Source: Candidatus Fermentibacterota bacterium (GTDB taxonomy: Bacteria; Fermentibacterota; Fermentibacteria; Fermentibacterales; JCC-6). Taken from it: a stretch of 6,489 nt of DNA. The notes under the pieces were generated by a model. That model ran no database searches. It was not told where the DNA came from and worked only from the letters and a program-made list of their open reading frames with translations. The position numbers and the translations under genes are program-made. Every line of letters begins with the position of its first letter. The first letter of the stretch is position 1. Where the stretch lies: assembly GCA_030607835.1 (NCBI GenBank), contig JAUWJE010000115.1, positions 1 to 6,489 of the forward strand, given 5' to 3'. Below, piece after piece: positions 5,996-6,489 of this stretch.

Positions 5996-6207
5996 GCGGA
6001 AATATATTAATTTATTTGTACCATTTCATAAATCAAGATATTATATTAACTCAATGCGTTGAACAAGGATGATGTGAATTTCCTTGAATATTCTGGCATT
6101 ATCCTCTCAACTGCCTTATCTAACATCTTTATCCCCTTTTTCGTCAACTGCGTAAGCATTTGCATATTTTCGTGTAATTCTTAATTTCGCATATCCCCAT
6201 CAAGTTG

Positions 6208-6216
6208 TGGTATATT
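6208..6216 (+). promoter_or_regulatory. Candidate extended -10 promoter for the HAD gene
   Basis: TGGTATATT fits the extended -10 pattern TGn-TATAnT closely (TATATT at 6211-6216). No convincing -35 is seen at the usual spacing. Transcription would start near 6223, just upstream of either candidate start codon of the HAD gene. Confidence 0.4.
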
Positions 6217-6245
6217 CTCAAATGAGATTGATGTGATACCTCTAC

Positions 6246-6489
6246 ATGCGCAAACTGGAAAGATTACTATCCATGAACTGTAGGACACTTCTTATTCTTG
6301 ACGCTGATGACACCCTCTGGGAGAGCGCTCTTTTCTTTGATAGAACTGAGCACGATTTTCTTGAGTTAATGCACACTCTGGGGTTCGAGAGGGAGAATAT
6401 ACGTAGCATTGTTCATTCGAGAGATATCGATAAATTACCAGTAACCGGGTATGGTGCACGACCATATATTGATACTCTACGGCAGATAA
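6246..6489 (+). CDS. HAD-superfamily hydrolase (5' part only)
   Basis: An open frame that runs off the right edge. Two in-frame ATGs are possible, at 6246 and 6273. The later has GGAAAG ten bases upstream and gives MNCRTLLILDADDTLWES, placing the motif at the usual distance from the N-terminus; the earlier adds nine residues. HAD motif I is clear: D-A-D-D-T (DxDxT), where the first aspartate would be the nucleophile and the second the acid/base. The following W-E-S-x-x-F-F and a later TGYGARPYIDTLRQ resemble the COG1011-like branch (DADDTLW...YGYG). Motifs II to IV are outside the window. It is probably a soluble phosphatase or related phosphotransfer enzyme; its substrate cannot be told. It is divergent from the importer operon, with no evident functional link. 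Confidence 0.8.
   Translation, partial: MRKLERLLSMNCRTLLILDADDTLWESALFFDRTEHDFLELMHTLGFERENIRSIVHSRDIDKLPVTGYGARPYIDTLRQI

Larger units (their letters stand above)
5460..6245. other. Long AT-rich divergent intergenic region, no convincing gene
   Basis: This stretch separates the importer operon from the HAD gene. I find no ORF with both a ribosome binding site and protein-like composition; a 61-codon frame on the minus strand (5878-5693) starts at TTG without a ribosome binding site and is discounted. It holds promoter candidates at each end, a 32-base imperfect palindrome (5675-5706), further short palindromes TACAATTGTA (5855-5864), TTAACGTTAA (5925-5934) and ATAACGTTAT (5986-5995), and recurring TGCGTT elements at about 5697, 5789, 5956 and 6055. 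A regulatory region or a small RNA gene is possible; nothing in the sequence decides between these. Confidence 0.6.

Noticed and set aside
6042..6064. The stretch TTAACTCAATGCGTTGAAC resembles the 3' end of an integron attC site (TTAACTCAAGCGTTRRRY).
   Set aside because: No matching inverted partner with a proper stem lies 50-130 bases upstream, the region is AT-rich without cassette ORFs, and no integron integrase is seen. The other TGCGTT copies do not fit the GTTRRRY rule.
6064..6086. Inverted repeat CAAGGA/TCCTTG as a terminator or operator.
   Set aside because: Only six pairs with an 11-base loop and no T-run; expected by chance in a region of this size.
1..6489. CRISPR arrays, tRNA or rRNA genes, insertion sequences and phage genes.
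   Set aside because: No regularly spaced identical repeats, no tRNA-like cloverleaf noticed, no transposase or integrase motifs and no terminal inverted repeats with target duplications were seen.

Overview
This window looks like chromosomal DNA from a diderm (Gram-negative-type) bacterium. It carries an Mla-type outer-membrane lipid-transport pair (ATPase and permease), a TonB C-terminal-domain protein and a lipoprotein with a lipobox. The genes have moderate GC, use AGA/AGG freely and accept GTG starts, while the large intergenic region is very AT-rich. The TonB-like protein and the HAD enzyme recall FCB-group or candidate-phylum genomes, but that placement is only an impression. No transposase, integrase, phage gene, tRNA, rRNA or CRISPR array was seen.

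Layout, left to right. Positions 1-1464 (minus strand) hold the start of a MlaF-type ATPase (cut by the left edge) preceded by a MlaE-type permease with an N-terminal STAS (MlaB-like) region. The missing first part of that STAS region appears just upstream in another frame, behind a strong ribosome binding site, which points to a small frameshift near 1464. Positions 1616-1811 (plus) hold a candidate promoter and an unrecognised 45-residue membrane protein. Positions 1812-1971 hold a nested dyad and a possible extended -10 element in front of a TonB-like gene (1972-2628, plus). That gene converges on a three-gene ABC importer operon on the minus strand: solute-binding lipoprotein (5459-4281), permease (4248-3406) and ATPase (3404-2643). 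A short perfect inverted repeat covers both convergent stop codons. Positions 5460-6245 are an AT-rich divergent intergenic region with palindromes and recurring TGCGTT elements. A HAD-superfamily hydrolase begins at about 6246 or 6273 (plus) and runs off the right edge.

How the genes work together. MlaE and MlaF would form the inner-membrane core of a phospholipid (MCE) transporter; an MCE/MlaD gene would be expected beyond the left edge. The second ABC set is a self-contained NitT/TauT/SsuB-type importer: the lipoprotein captures a ligand outside the inner membrane, the permease passes it through, and the ATPase drives transport. Its ligand cannot be named. The binding protein has an unusual His/Cys-rich loop where this fold normally contacts ligand, which makes a metal, metal complex or thiol-reactive ligand worth testing. 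No complete novel system is evident. The best leads are the split STAS-MlaE reading frame, the His/Cys-rich binding protein, the small membrane protein and the palindrome-rich intergenic region.
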